Shown here in pieces: positions 1-6,221 of a DNA stretch of 15,100 nucleotides (the stretch's first letter is position 1; each line of letters begins with the position of its first letter). Position numbers and translations under genes: made by a program. The notes below the pieces were generated by a model. The model was given only the letters and a program-made list of their open reading frames with translations. It was not told the DNA's origin and searched no databases. Source of the DNA: Armatimonadota bacterium (GTDB lineage: Bacteria > Sysuimicrobiota > Sysuimicrobiia > Sysuimicrobiales > VGFF01); contig VGFF01000045.1 of the NCBI GenBank assembly GCA_016868955.1, forward strand, positions 1-15,100. Reading direction: 5' to 3'.

Positions 1-8
1 GTCCTCAT
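1..8 (-). CDS. Start of a further gene cut by the left edge, probably a DppC-like permease
   Basis: An ATG reading leftward at 8-6 overlaps the TGA stop (7-5) of the neighbouring DppB-like permease gene in an ATGA arrangement. Only two full codons are inside the window, so no protein feature can be seen. The call rests on context alone: dppB-type genes are almost always followed by a dppC-type gene, and the complete transporter set elsewhere in this window shows that same order with an overlapping junction. It could be any translationally coupled gene. Confidence 0.4.
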
Positions 9-946
9 CCGTAACGGATCCGCGGCTCGACCAGTCCGTAGACGAGGTCGACGAGCACATTCACGAGCACGATTCCCAGCGAGAAGACGAGGATCGTGCC
101 CTGAACGACGGGATAGTCGCGCGTGTAGATCGCGTCGACGAGCAGCTTGCCGAGACCGGGCCGCGCGAACACCGTCTCGATGACGACGGCGCCGCCGAGC
201 AGGTAGGCGATGTCGATGCCGATGATCGTCAGCACCGGGATCAGCGCATTGCGCAGGGCGTGCCGTCGCACGACGCCGGGTTGGGAGACGCCTTTCGCGC
301 GCGCCGTGCGGATGTAGTCCTGGTTCAACACCTCGAGCAGCGAAGAGCGAGCCATGCGCGCGACGAGCGCGGCCGACCGCGCGCCGATCGCGATCGCCGG
401 CAGCACGAGCGCGTGCGTCATCGACAGGACGCTGTCGGGCTGGCCGGCCCCGAAGATTGGAAACCAGCCGAGAAGAAACGCGAACACGTAGATGAGCAGG
501 ATGCCGAACCAAAACGAGGGCGCCGCCAGCGCCAGCATCGCGGCGGTGAGGCTGACGTAGTCGACCCAGGTGTTGCGCCGCAGCGCCGCCAGCGCGCCGA
601 CGGGCACGCCGATGAGCACGGCGACGAAGACGCCGGCGAACGCCAGCGTGACGGTGCCGGGGACCTGCGACCAGATCTCCGGAAGCACGCCCTGCCCCGT
701 GCGGAACGACTCGCCGAAGTTGCCGCGCAGCATGTCAGAGACGTAGTCGACGTACTGCACGATCACCGGTCGATCGAGGCCGAGCTTCGCGCGCACCTGC
801 AGCAACGCGGCCGAGTTCTGATACTCGTCGCCGAGGATCAAGCGCGCCGGATCGCCGGGTGCGATGCGGATGAGGATGAACGCGAAGGTGATCGCGCCGA
901 TCAACGTCGGCAGCGTCGCGACCAGCCTGCGCAAAACGAATACCAC
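5..946 (-). CDS. ABC transporter permease, DppB/OppB type (second transporter)
   Basis: A 313-residue inner-membrane permease of the dipeptide/oligopeptide importer family. The N-terminal membrane segment (about residues 9-27) leads into the family signature RIAPGDP at 27-33. Several hydrophobic segments follow, then the cytoplasmic EAA-type loop that docks the ATPase (about 211-237, containing YIRTARAKG), and the C-terminal EPRIRYG. Length and layout are normal for DppB. The start is a GTG at 946 that lies 21 bp after the aminotransferase stop and has a purine-rich stretch upstream. It is a close paralog of the permease at 8425-9369, aligning with few gaps and at more than half of positions by eye. 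It appears to begin a second importer whose DppC, ATPases and possibly binding protein lie left of the window. The substrate cannot be read from the sequence; peptides, opines and other small amino compounds are usual for the family. Confidence 0.93.
   Translation of the reverse strand: MVFVLRRLVATLPTLIGAITFAFILIRIAPGDPARLILGDEYQNSAALLQVRAKLGLDRPVIVQYVDYVSDMLRGNFGESFRTGQGVLPEIWSQVPGTVTLAFAGVFVAVLIGVPVGALAALRRNTWVDYVSLTAAMLALAAPSFWFGILLIYVFAFLLGWFPIFGAGQPDSVLSMTHALVLPAIAIGARSAALVARMARSSLLEVLNQDYIRTARAKGVSQPGVVRRHALRNALIPVLTIIGIDIAYLLGGAVVIETVFARPGLGKLLVDAIYTRDYPVVQGTILVFSLGIVLVNVLVDLVYGLVEPRIRYG
177..216. repeat. 40-bp direct repeat shared with 8597-8636 (paralogous permease genes)
   Basis: Bases 177-216 are identical to 8597-8636. 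Both encode the same DIAYLLGGAVVIE segment of the two DppB-like permeases. Identity at silent positions across 40 bp is more than protein conservation needs and suggests recent duplication or local gene conversion, although strong codon bias in GC-rich DNA contributes. It is not a mobile element. Confidence 0.85.
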
Positions 947-967
947 GGTGCGACCTGCCCTTTGGTC

Positions 968-2161
968 CTAGGCCAGCAGCTTCGCGACGACCGGGCGCAG
1001 CCGGCGGCCGAGCTCGCGAATGCGGTTGGTGTCCACGATGAGGCTGATGCGCATGAAGCCTTCGCCGCACCGGCCGAAGACGGTCGCCGGCCAGATGGCG
1101 ATGCCGGCGTCACGGATGAACGTCTCCGCGACCTCCATTGCCGAGCGCTTCGTGGCGCGGACGTCGAGCGTGCCGACGAATCCTCCGGGCGCCGGGCGCT
1201 GCGTCAGCCCCATCTCGTCGAACTGATCGAAGAACAGCTGGCGGCGCTCGCCGTAAGTACGATAGACACCGTCGTAGTAGTCTTTCGAAGCGTCGGACAA
1301 CGCGGCGACCGCGCCCCACTGGTTCGGCGTGCCGGCGCACATCGACAGCGCGTAGCGCACCTGGTACAGGGTCTTCGCCAGCCACTTCGGCGACACGGCG
1401 TAGCCGATGCGCCAGCCCGTCATGCAATACGACTTCGAGAATCCGTTGATCGTGATGACGTGGTCCTCGGCGCCGGGCAGCGACGCCATGCTCGTGTGCT
1501 TCGTGCCGTCGTATGTAAAGCGCTCGAACAGCTCGTCGGGGATCATCAGCAGGTTGTACTTGTGCGCGAGGTCGAGCAGCGCTTGCAGCGTCTCGCGGCG
1601 GTACACCGCGCCCGTCGGGTTGCCCGGGTTCGCGAAGATGAACGCCTTCGTGCGCGTCGTGATCCGCTTCGCGACCTCGTGCGGATCGGGCTCCCACAAC
1701 GCGTCGCCGCTCGTCGGCACGAAGACCGGCGTGCCGCGGGCGGCGCTGATCGCGCCGGCGTGACCTGTGTAGGCCGGATCGGTCGTCAACACTTCGTCGC
1801 CCGGCTCGAGGATCGTCTGGAACACCGCGGTCGCGCACTCGGCGCTGCCGTTCGTGATGATGATCTGCGAAGCAGCGTCGACCTTGAAGCCGTTCTGCTT
1901 CTCGAGCTTCGCGGCGATCGCGGCCTTCAGCTGCGGCAGCCCTTGCATCGCGTAGTGGGTCTTGCCCTCGCGCAGCGCCTCGATGCACGCCTCGACGGCG
2001 GCCGGTGAGGCCGTCAGATCCGGGTCGCCGGAGTTCAGCTCGATCGGGTCGGCATGCTCCTTTGCCATCTTCACGAGCTTGTCGCGGTCGCTGTTCGCGC
2101 GGCCGGAGGCATCGCCGGACTGGTAACGGGGCGGGAGGAAGCGCTCGGCGTACGTGCTCAT
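968..2161 (-). CDS. PLP-dependent aminotransferase, class I/II (fold type I), with Phe at the usual Tyr site
   Basis: A 397-residue cytoplasmic aminotransferase of the aspartate-aminotransferase superfamily, expected to move an amino group between an amino acid-like donor and a 2-oxo acid. Visible motifs are NPGNPTG (178-184, N181 contacts the cofactor), PDE with D209 for the pyridine nitrogen, FSKSYCMTGWRIGY with Schiff-base K243 and phosphate-binding R251, and R371 (MRISL), the likely substrate-carboxylate arginine. Three residues after D209 the family normally has Tyr; here it is F212. I chose the ATG at 2161, not the longer open frame to 2812, because a strong AAAGGAG site sits just upstream and homology begins there; the longer frame overlaps the GalB-like gene. 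It is a paralog of the aminotransferase at 2961-4226. A 68-bp gap with a strong hairpin separates it from the preceding gene. Substrate unknown. Confidence 0.93.
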   Translation of the reverse strand: MSTYAERFLPPRYQSGDASGRANSDRDKLVKMAKEHADPIELNSGDPDLTASPAAVEACIEALREGKTHYAMQGLPQLKAAIAAKLEKQNGFKVDAASQIIITNGSAECATAVFQTILEPGDEVLTTDPAYTGHAGAISAARGTPVFVPTSGDALWEPDPHEVAKRITTRTKAFIFANPGNPTGAVYRRETLQALLDLAHKYNLLMIPDELFERFTYDGTKHTSMASLPGAEDHVITINGFSKSYCMTGWRIGYAVSPKWLAKTLYQVRYALSMCAGTPNQWGAVAALSDASKDYYDGVYRTYGERRQLFFDQFDEMGLTQRPAPGGFVGTLDVRATKRSAMEVAETFIRDAGIAIWPATVFGRCGEGFMRISLIVDTNRIRELGRRLRPVVAKLLA

Positions 2162-2182
2162 CGAATCTCCTTTCGAAACGAA

Positions 2183-2207
2183 GGCGGGCGCGGATTCCGC
2201 ACCCGCC
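2183..2207 (-). promoter_or_regulatory. Intercistronic RNA hairpin between the GalB-like gene and the aminotransferase
   Basis: The 25 bases form an 11-bp stem with a 3-base loop: GGCGGG pairs with CCCGCC and GCGG with CCGC around a central triplet. The single non-Watson-Crick position (2189/2201) is a G-U wobble in RNA from the minus strand but a C-A mismatch in plus-strand RNA, which fits a role in the operon transcript. It starts 22 bases after the upstream stop codon. Downstream of it come only scattered Ts (TTCGTTTCG) and then the Shine-Dalgarno of the next gene, so it is not a classical terminator. A partial terminator, RNase-blocking stem or translation-tuning structure are all possible. 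Confidence 0.5.
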
Positions 2208-2229
2208 GATCCCAGGGCGCGGCCGCGAC

Positions 2230-2964
2230 CTACGGGAACAGCTTGCCGACCCAGGGGATGTAGCGCTCGTACGCTTCCGCGTACTGGATCGACTTGTCCC
2301 CCGTGACGTACGCGGCCTGCTTGGCGCGGGCCACGGCGCGCTCGCGGTAGCGCTCGACGTGGTAGGGCTGCACTTTGAATTCGGCCGTCGCCTTCATCTT
2401 GATGTCCATCACGTCGGTGATGTCGATGAACGTGTCGGGGTTGAAGCCGGTCGCTTCGGCCATCGGCTGCGTCGGCTCGAAGAAGAACGTCTGGATCGGC
2501 GTCATGACCGCGGTCGACGGATGCACGCCGGCGAGCTGGCTGTAGTACGCGACCTCGATGGCGGCGCGTCCGGCGGTGCCGTGATCCCAGTTGTAGGGCT
2601 CGTTGAGCGGGTGCGTGAGCAGGACCGTCGGCCGGAACGTGCGGATCTCTTCCATGAGCTTCTGCATGATCGCGCGGTCGATCTGCAACGGCTGATCGGG
2701 CAGCCCGTAGCAGACCCACTCGACGCCGACGATCTTCGAGGCCGCGTCGACTTCGGCGAGGCGGATCTCCGCGACCGCCTCCTCCGTGATCTGGCCCTTC
2801 TTCTGCGCCCACAGCTCGTTCGATTCGCCGCGCGCGCCGGGGCTGAGCACGATGACGCGCGCCTTGGCGCCGCCTTGGACGTAGCGGGCGATGACGCCGC
2901 CGGCGCGGATGCAGAAGTCTGCCGCGTGCGCGGCGATGACGAGAATGCGTTGCTGGCTGCTCAC
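2230..2964 (-). CDS. PIG-L-fold metalloprotein resembling GalB (4-oxalomesaconate hydratase)
   Basis: A 244-residue protein of the PIG-L/LmbE fold. The zinc motif, HPDD in the deacetylases, reads AAHAADF here (H13, A14, A15, D16): the metal-binding His and second Asp remain, but the first Asp, the deacetylase general base, is Ala. Pseudomonas GalB (4-oxalomesaconate, also called 4-carboxy-2-hydroxymuconate, hydratase), as I recall it, has the same kind of motif (AHSADF followed by RAGG). It also shares RGES (45-48 here), EPYNWDH (122-128, like DPYNYDH), FEP (162-164) and FIDIT (179-183). I therefore favour a zinc-dependent hydratase of an unsaturated oxo-dicarboxylate over an N-deacetylase. 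The start is the GTG at 2964, which overlaps the upstream stop as GTGA; upstream in-frame ATGs lie deep in that gene. No gallate ring-cleavage dioxygenase is in the window, so the true substrate may differ. Confidence 0.85.
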   Translation of the reverse strand: MSSQQRILVIAAHAADFCIRAGGVIARYVQGGAKARVIVLSPGARGESNELWAQKKGQITEEAVAEIRLAEVDAASKIVGVEWVCYGLPDQPLQIDRAIMQKLMEEIRTFRPTVLLTHPLNEPYNWDHGTAGRAAIEVAYYSQLAGVHPSTAVMTPIQTFFFEPTQPMAEATGFNPDTFIDITDVMDIKMKATAEFKVQPYHVERYRERAVARAKQAAYVTGDKSIQYAEAYERYIPWVGKLFP

Positions 2965-4226
2965 AGGGTCTTCATCATCCTCTCCATGCGATCGAGTCCT
3001 TCCACGAGCCGCTGCCGTCCGACGCAGCCGCTGAGGCGAAGGTAGTGCTTCCCGGAACGGCCGCAATTCGTGCCGCTGATCACCGAGATCCGCGCTTCCA
3101 ACAGCAGCCGTTCCGCCAGCTCCCAGGACGGCACGTCACGATCGACGCGTGCGTAGACGAAATAGCAACCGACGGGCGTGTGCGCGCGCACGTGCGGCAT
3201 CGCGTTGAGGCGAGCGACGAGGTAGTCGCGGTCGGCCTGCAGGTCGGCGATCACGGGCCGCAGCCATTCCTCGGACGGACCGCGAAGGACCGCGAGTGCC
3301 GCCCGTTGACCGAGCGCGCCGACGGCCTGTGCCTCGAACCGGATGACGTTGTACATGTGATCCATGAACGCGGCCGGCGCGGCCATGTAGCCGATGCGCA
3401 GCCCCGACATGCAATACGCCTTGGAGAACGAATAGGCGCTGACGGTGCGCTCGAACATGCCGGGCAGCGCGGCGATGCTCGTGTGCTTTCGGCCGTCGAA
3501 GACGAGCTTCTCGTACTCCTCGTCGGAGAAGATCCAGAAGCCGTGCTTGTGCGCCAGGTCGGCGATCGCGTGCAGCTGCTCGCGCGAGAACAGCAGACCC
3601 GTCGGGTTGTGGCCGTTCGAGAACGCGAACAGCTTCGTCTTCGGCGTGACGCGCTTGCGGACGTCGTCAGGGTCGAACACCCAGCCCGACGGCGTGTCGT
3701 GGGCCGGCACCGAGATCACGTTGCCGCCGTAGCCGCGCACGACCGGCTCGATCGAAGCGTACTCGGGATCGAGCAGCAAGACGTCGTCGCCGGGATTCAC
3801 GAGCAGCCGGATCGCGCCATCGATCGGCATCTGCGCCCCGATCGTCGGCAGGATCTCCGTGTCGGGGTCGGCCTGGATGCCGTTGTCGCACGCGAGCTTC
3901 TCGGCGAGCGCGACGCGCAGGTCGCCGTCGCCGCGCACGCCGGGATAGTGGAAGCGCTTTTCGTCGACCGCTTGGCGGACCGCGTCCATCACAAACTGCG
4001 GCGGATCGCGGTGGATCTGGCCGCCGGCCGAGAGATTGACGACGTCCTTCAATCCGTCGCCCAGCTCGGCGATCCGGTGCGAGGTCACGACGGGGCTCTG
4101 CAGCCCGACCTCTTCGTAGTCGAGATTGAGCGCGCGCTTTCCCCAATCGGAGAGCCAGGGCGCGCGCGCCGTCGCGCGCAAGCGCGCTTCGACGTTCGTC
4201 GGTCGCGTCGTCTTCGTGTCAGCCAC
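2961..4226 (-). CDS. PLP-dependent aminotransferase, class I/II (fold type I)
   Basis: A 421-residue cytoplasmic aminotransferase. Motifs in order: YPGVRGDGDLR (94-104, the substrate-side loop usual in the family), GHNPTG with N207, SDEEY with D235 and the normal Y238, SFSKAYCMSGLRIGY with Schiff-base K269 and R277, and YLRLSG with R397 for the substrate carboxylate. All expected cofactor contacts are present. It has about 25 more N-terminal residues than its paralog at 968-2161; both share a KHTS-x-A-x-LPG segment after the PLP Asp. The start is a GTG at 4226, overlapping the preceding epimerase gene by 8 bp with a GAGGTG-like site upstream. Its own stop overlaps the GalB-like start by 4 bp. 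The tight coupling suggests its product or substrate is shared with the SDR enzymes and the GalB-like protein. Specificity cannot be read from the sequence. Confidence 0.93.
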   Translation of the reverse strand: MADTKTTRPTNVEARLRATARAPWLSDWGKRALNLDYEEVGLQSPVVTSHRIAELGDGLKDVVNLSAGGQIHRDPPQFVMDAVRQAVDEKRFHYPGVRGDGDLRVALAEKLACDNGIQADPDTEILPTIGAQMPIDGAIRLLVNPGDDVLLLDPEYASIEPVVRGYGGNVISVPAHDTPSGWVFDPDDVRKRVTPKTKLFAFSNGHNPTGLLFSREQLHAIADLAHKHGFWIFSDEEYEKLVFDGRKHTSIAALPGMFERTVSAYSFSKAYCMSGLRIGYMAAPAAFMDHMYNVIRFEAQAVGALGQRAALAVLRGPSEEWLRPVIADLQADRDYLVARLNAMPHVRAHTPVGCYFVYARVDRDVPSWELAERLLLEARISVISGTNCGRSGKHYLRLSGCVGRQRLVEGLDRMERMMKTL

Positions 4227-5205
4227 GCAGCACCTCGTCCAGTCGGCGATATTCCTTCAGCCAGTCGGCGATGCCCTCTCGCAGAAGGTACTTCGGCTCG
4301 TAGCCGAGCTCGGTGCGCGCCCGCGTGATGTCCAGCGCGCAGTTGTGCTTCGCGGGCAGCAAGCCCGGCCCGATCTCCATGACGGCGCCGGGCACCAGCT
4401 CGCGGACCACGGCCGCCACGTCGTGCAGGTTCACGGCGCGGCCGTTGCCGATGTTGTACGACCCGGAGGGCGTCGCCTTCGCGAGCGCGGCCGCGACCGC
4501 GGCGCCGGCGCAGTCCTTGACGTAGACGGCGTCGAAGCCTTGGTCGCCGCCTTCCTTGACGCGGTACGGCTGCCCCTGGCCGACGGCGAGCAGCAGGTCG
4601 TTGATCGCGCCGACGCTGCGCCCGCCGGCTTGCACGCGGCGCTCGGCCGCGTAATACGCGCCGAACCGCAGCGCCGCGAACTCCAAGCCGTGCAGCTGGC
4701 GGTACCAGTACGCGTAACGCTCGATCGTGTACTTGGAGATCTCGTACGGGCGTACGGGATGCGGCGGCGTGTCCTCCGGGACCGGCTCGTACGTCGGGTA
4801 GCCGTGCTTCGTGCCGCGGAACTGCGGATAGAACGACCACGTCGACGCGAACACGACGCGCGATACGCCCGACAACCGCGCCGCTTCGAAAACGTTGATC
4901 GTCCCGCCGACGTTCACCTCGTGGTTGCCGTGCGGGTGCTCGTTGTACCATTCGCCGACGAGCGCCGCGAGGTGGATGATCACCGACGGCTTCGTCTTTT
5001 GGATGACCTCCATGAGCAGCGCGAAGTCGCGGATGTCGAGCCGGTGGTACGGCACGGACTCGACTCCGCGCAACAGCACGCTGGGACTGGCGACCGCGTC
5101 GGCGGCGGCGACCGGCACGCCTTGGGCGACGAGCTGCTTGACCGCGTTCGATCCGACGACCCCGGCCGCGCCGGTGATGAGGATGGGCCCATTGTCCGCG
5201 CTCAC
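4219..5205 (-). CDS. NAD-dependent epimerase/dehydratase, extended SDR family (downstream copy)
   Basis: A 328-residue Rossmann-fold enzyme of the UDP-glucose 4-epimerase/uronate dehydrogenase-like group, expected to oxidise, epimerise or dehydrate a sugar-like or polyol substrate using bound NAD(P). It shows the nucleotide motif TGAAGVVG (G12, G15, G18), a DIRD segment (57-60), HLAAL (78-82), the catalytic Ser region FAST (S121) and the YxxxK pair Y154/K158 in RPYEISK. The start is the GTG at 5205, forming a GTGA overlap with the preceding gene's stop and carrying an AAAGGGG site; the longer open frame to 5754 is antisense-like filler inside the neighbour. It is a tandem paralog of the gene at 5202-6221, with all motifs at the same residue numbers. 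Whether it acts on nucleotide sugars or free sugar acids is unclear; no other nucleotide-sugar genes are in view. Confidence 0.92.
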   Translation of the reverse strand: MSADNGPILITGAAGVVGSNAVKQLVAQGVPVAAADAVASPSVLLRGVESVPYHRLDIRDFALLMEVIQKTKPSVIIHLAALVGEWYNEHPHGNHEVNVGGTINVFEAARLSGVSRVVFASTWSFYPQFRGTKHGYPTYEPVPEDTPPHPVRPYEISKYTIERYAYWYRQLHGLEFAALRFGAYYAAERRVQAGGRSVGAINDLLLAVGQGQPYRVKEGGDQGFDAVYVKDCAGAAVAAALAKATPSGSYNIGNGRAVNLHDVAAVVRELVPGAVMEIGPGLLPAKHNCALDITRARTELGYEPKYLLREGIADWLKEYRRLDEVLRG

Positions 5206-6221
5206 GATTCCCCCTTTCTCTCCGTCTTCGCCTCGTTTTCGATCGAGGCGAGCAGCGCGCGCGTCCGCTCGATGCAGTCGGAGACGCCGGCGGCGAGCGG
5301 CCACTTCGGCGCTAAGCCGATCTCGCGCCGCGCCCGGCCGATGTCGAGCACGCAGTAATGTCCCTCGGCGAACTCCGCGCCGTCGCCGATCTCGACCGGC
5401 GCGTCGGGCACGGCCGCGCGCACGGCGGCGGCAAAGTCCGCCGGCGTCACGCGCTCGCCGTAGCCGATGTTGTAGGCGGTCGACGGCACCGATTCGGCCT
5501 CGACCGCGCAGCGGAACGCGTTCGCGATGTCGGCGGCGTAGATGCAATCCATGGCCTGGTCGCGCCCGCCGGGGATGAACGTCGGCTGCCCGGTCGCGGC
5601 ATTGCGAATGAGCTGGTGGATCATGCCCATCGCGCGCCCGCCCGGGTTCAACGTCCGTTCCGCCGCGTAGTAGATGGCGAACCGGAACGCCGCGAACTCC
5701 ATCCCGAACCGCCGGCGATAGAACGTGCCCATGTGCTCGGCGGCGGCTTTCCACGTTTCGTACGGCCGATCGGGGCCGAGCCAGTGGTCCTCGGTGACGG
5801 GCACGTAGTCGGGCGCGCCGTGGCGCGTGCCCGCGAACTCCGGATAGACCGTGCGCGTGCTCGCGAACACGAGGCGCTTGACGCCGGCCTTACGCGCCGC
5901 CTCCATGACATGCATCGTGCCCGTCATGTTGATGCCGTACATGACCATCGGTTCGTCGGGGGAAGCCGAACCGGTCAGGGCCGCTAAGTGGAGAACCGTC
6001 TCGGGTTGGACGGCGCGGAACAGCCCTTCGACCGCCGTCGCGTCGCGGATATCGAGCAGACGAAGGTCGATGTGCTCTTCGAACTCGCGCCGGAAGCGGT
6101 CGCCGGCGACACGATCGACGACCGTCGGTCGGTAGCCGGCGCCGACCAATTCTCGGACGACGTACGAACCGACGACGCCGGCGCCCCCGGTGAGGAGGAC
6201 GGGCCCCTTCGTGCGGCTCAT
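5202..6221 (-). CDS. NAD-dependent epimerase/dehydratase, extended SDR family (upstream copy)
   Basis: A 339-residue extended SDR enzyme and tandem partner of the 4219-5205 product. Visible are TGGAGVVG (G12, G15, G18), DIRD (57-60), HLAAL (78-82), FAST (S121), RPYETWK with Y154/K158, and FAIYYAAER (181-189), a stretch shared with its partner. By hand alignment the two are roughly 35-40% identical and collinear up to about residue 280. The substrate-facing residues around 83-100 and 205-220 differ most, so the pair may work on successive intermediates or form a heteromer. The C-terminal tail (about 325-339) is hydrophilic and absent from the partner. The start is the ATG at 6221, which makes an ATGA overlap with the preceding aminotransferase stop; the open frame to 6824 is rejected because homology starts here. 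Confidence 0.92.
   Translation of the reverse strand: MSRTKGPVLLTGGAGVVGSYVVRELVGAGYRPTVVDRVAGDRFRREFEEHIDLRLLDIRDATAVEGLFRAVQPETVLHLAALTGSASPDEPMVMYGINMTGTMHVMEAARKAGVKRLVFASTRTVYPEFAGTRHGAPDYVPVTEDHWLGPDRPYETWKAAAEHMGTFYRRRFGMEFAAFRFAIYYAAERTLNPGGRAMGMIHQLIRNAATGQPTFIPGGRDQAMDCIYAADIANAFRCAVEAESVPSTAYNIGYGERVTPADFAAAVRAAVPDAPVEIGDGAEFAEGHYCVLDIGRARREIGLAPKWPLAAGVSDCIERTRALLASIENEAKTERKGES

Noticed and set aside
260..2008. 582-codon open frame on the plus strand across the permease and aminotransferase genes
   Set aside because: The translation is Arg/Ala/Asp/His-rich with no recognisable motif, and the opposite strand holds two clear family members over the same bases. Long antisense frames are expected in GC-rich genes.
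2183..2207. Hairpin as a classical intrinsic terminator
   Set aside because: No run of Us follows the stem, and the next gene's ribosome-binding site starts almost at once, so I list it as a regulatory structure instead.
2162..2812. N-terminal extension of the aminotransferase frame (start at 2812 rather than 2161)
   Set aside because: The extra 217 codons are antisense-like filler inside the GalB-like gene, while the ATG at 2161 has a strong Shine-Dalgarno and starts the conserved protein.
2005..4328. Long plus-strand frames (2005-3045, 3045-4328) opposite the GalB-like and aminotransferase genes
   Set aside because: Low-complexity Arg/Val/Asp/His composition, no domain and no ribosome-binding site; these are reverse-strand shadows of real genes.
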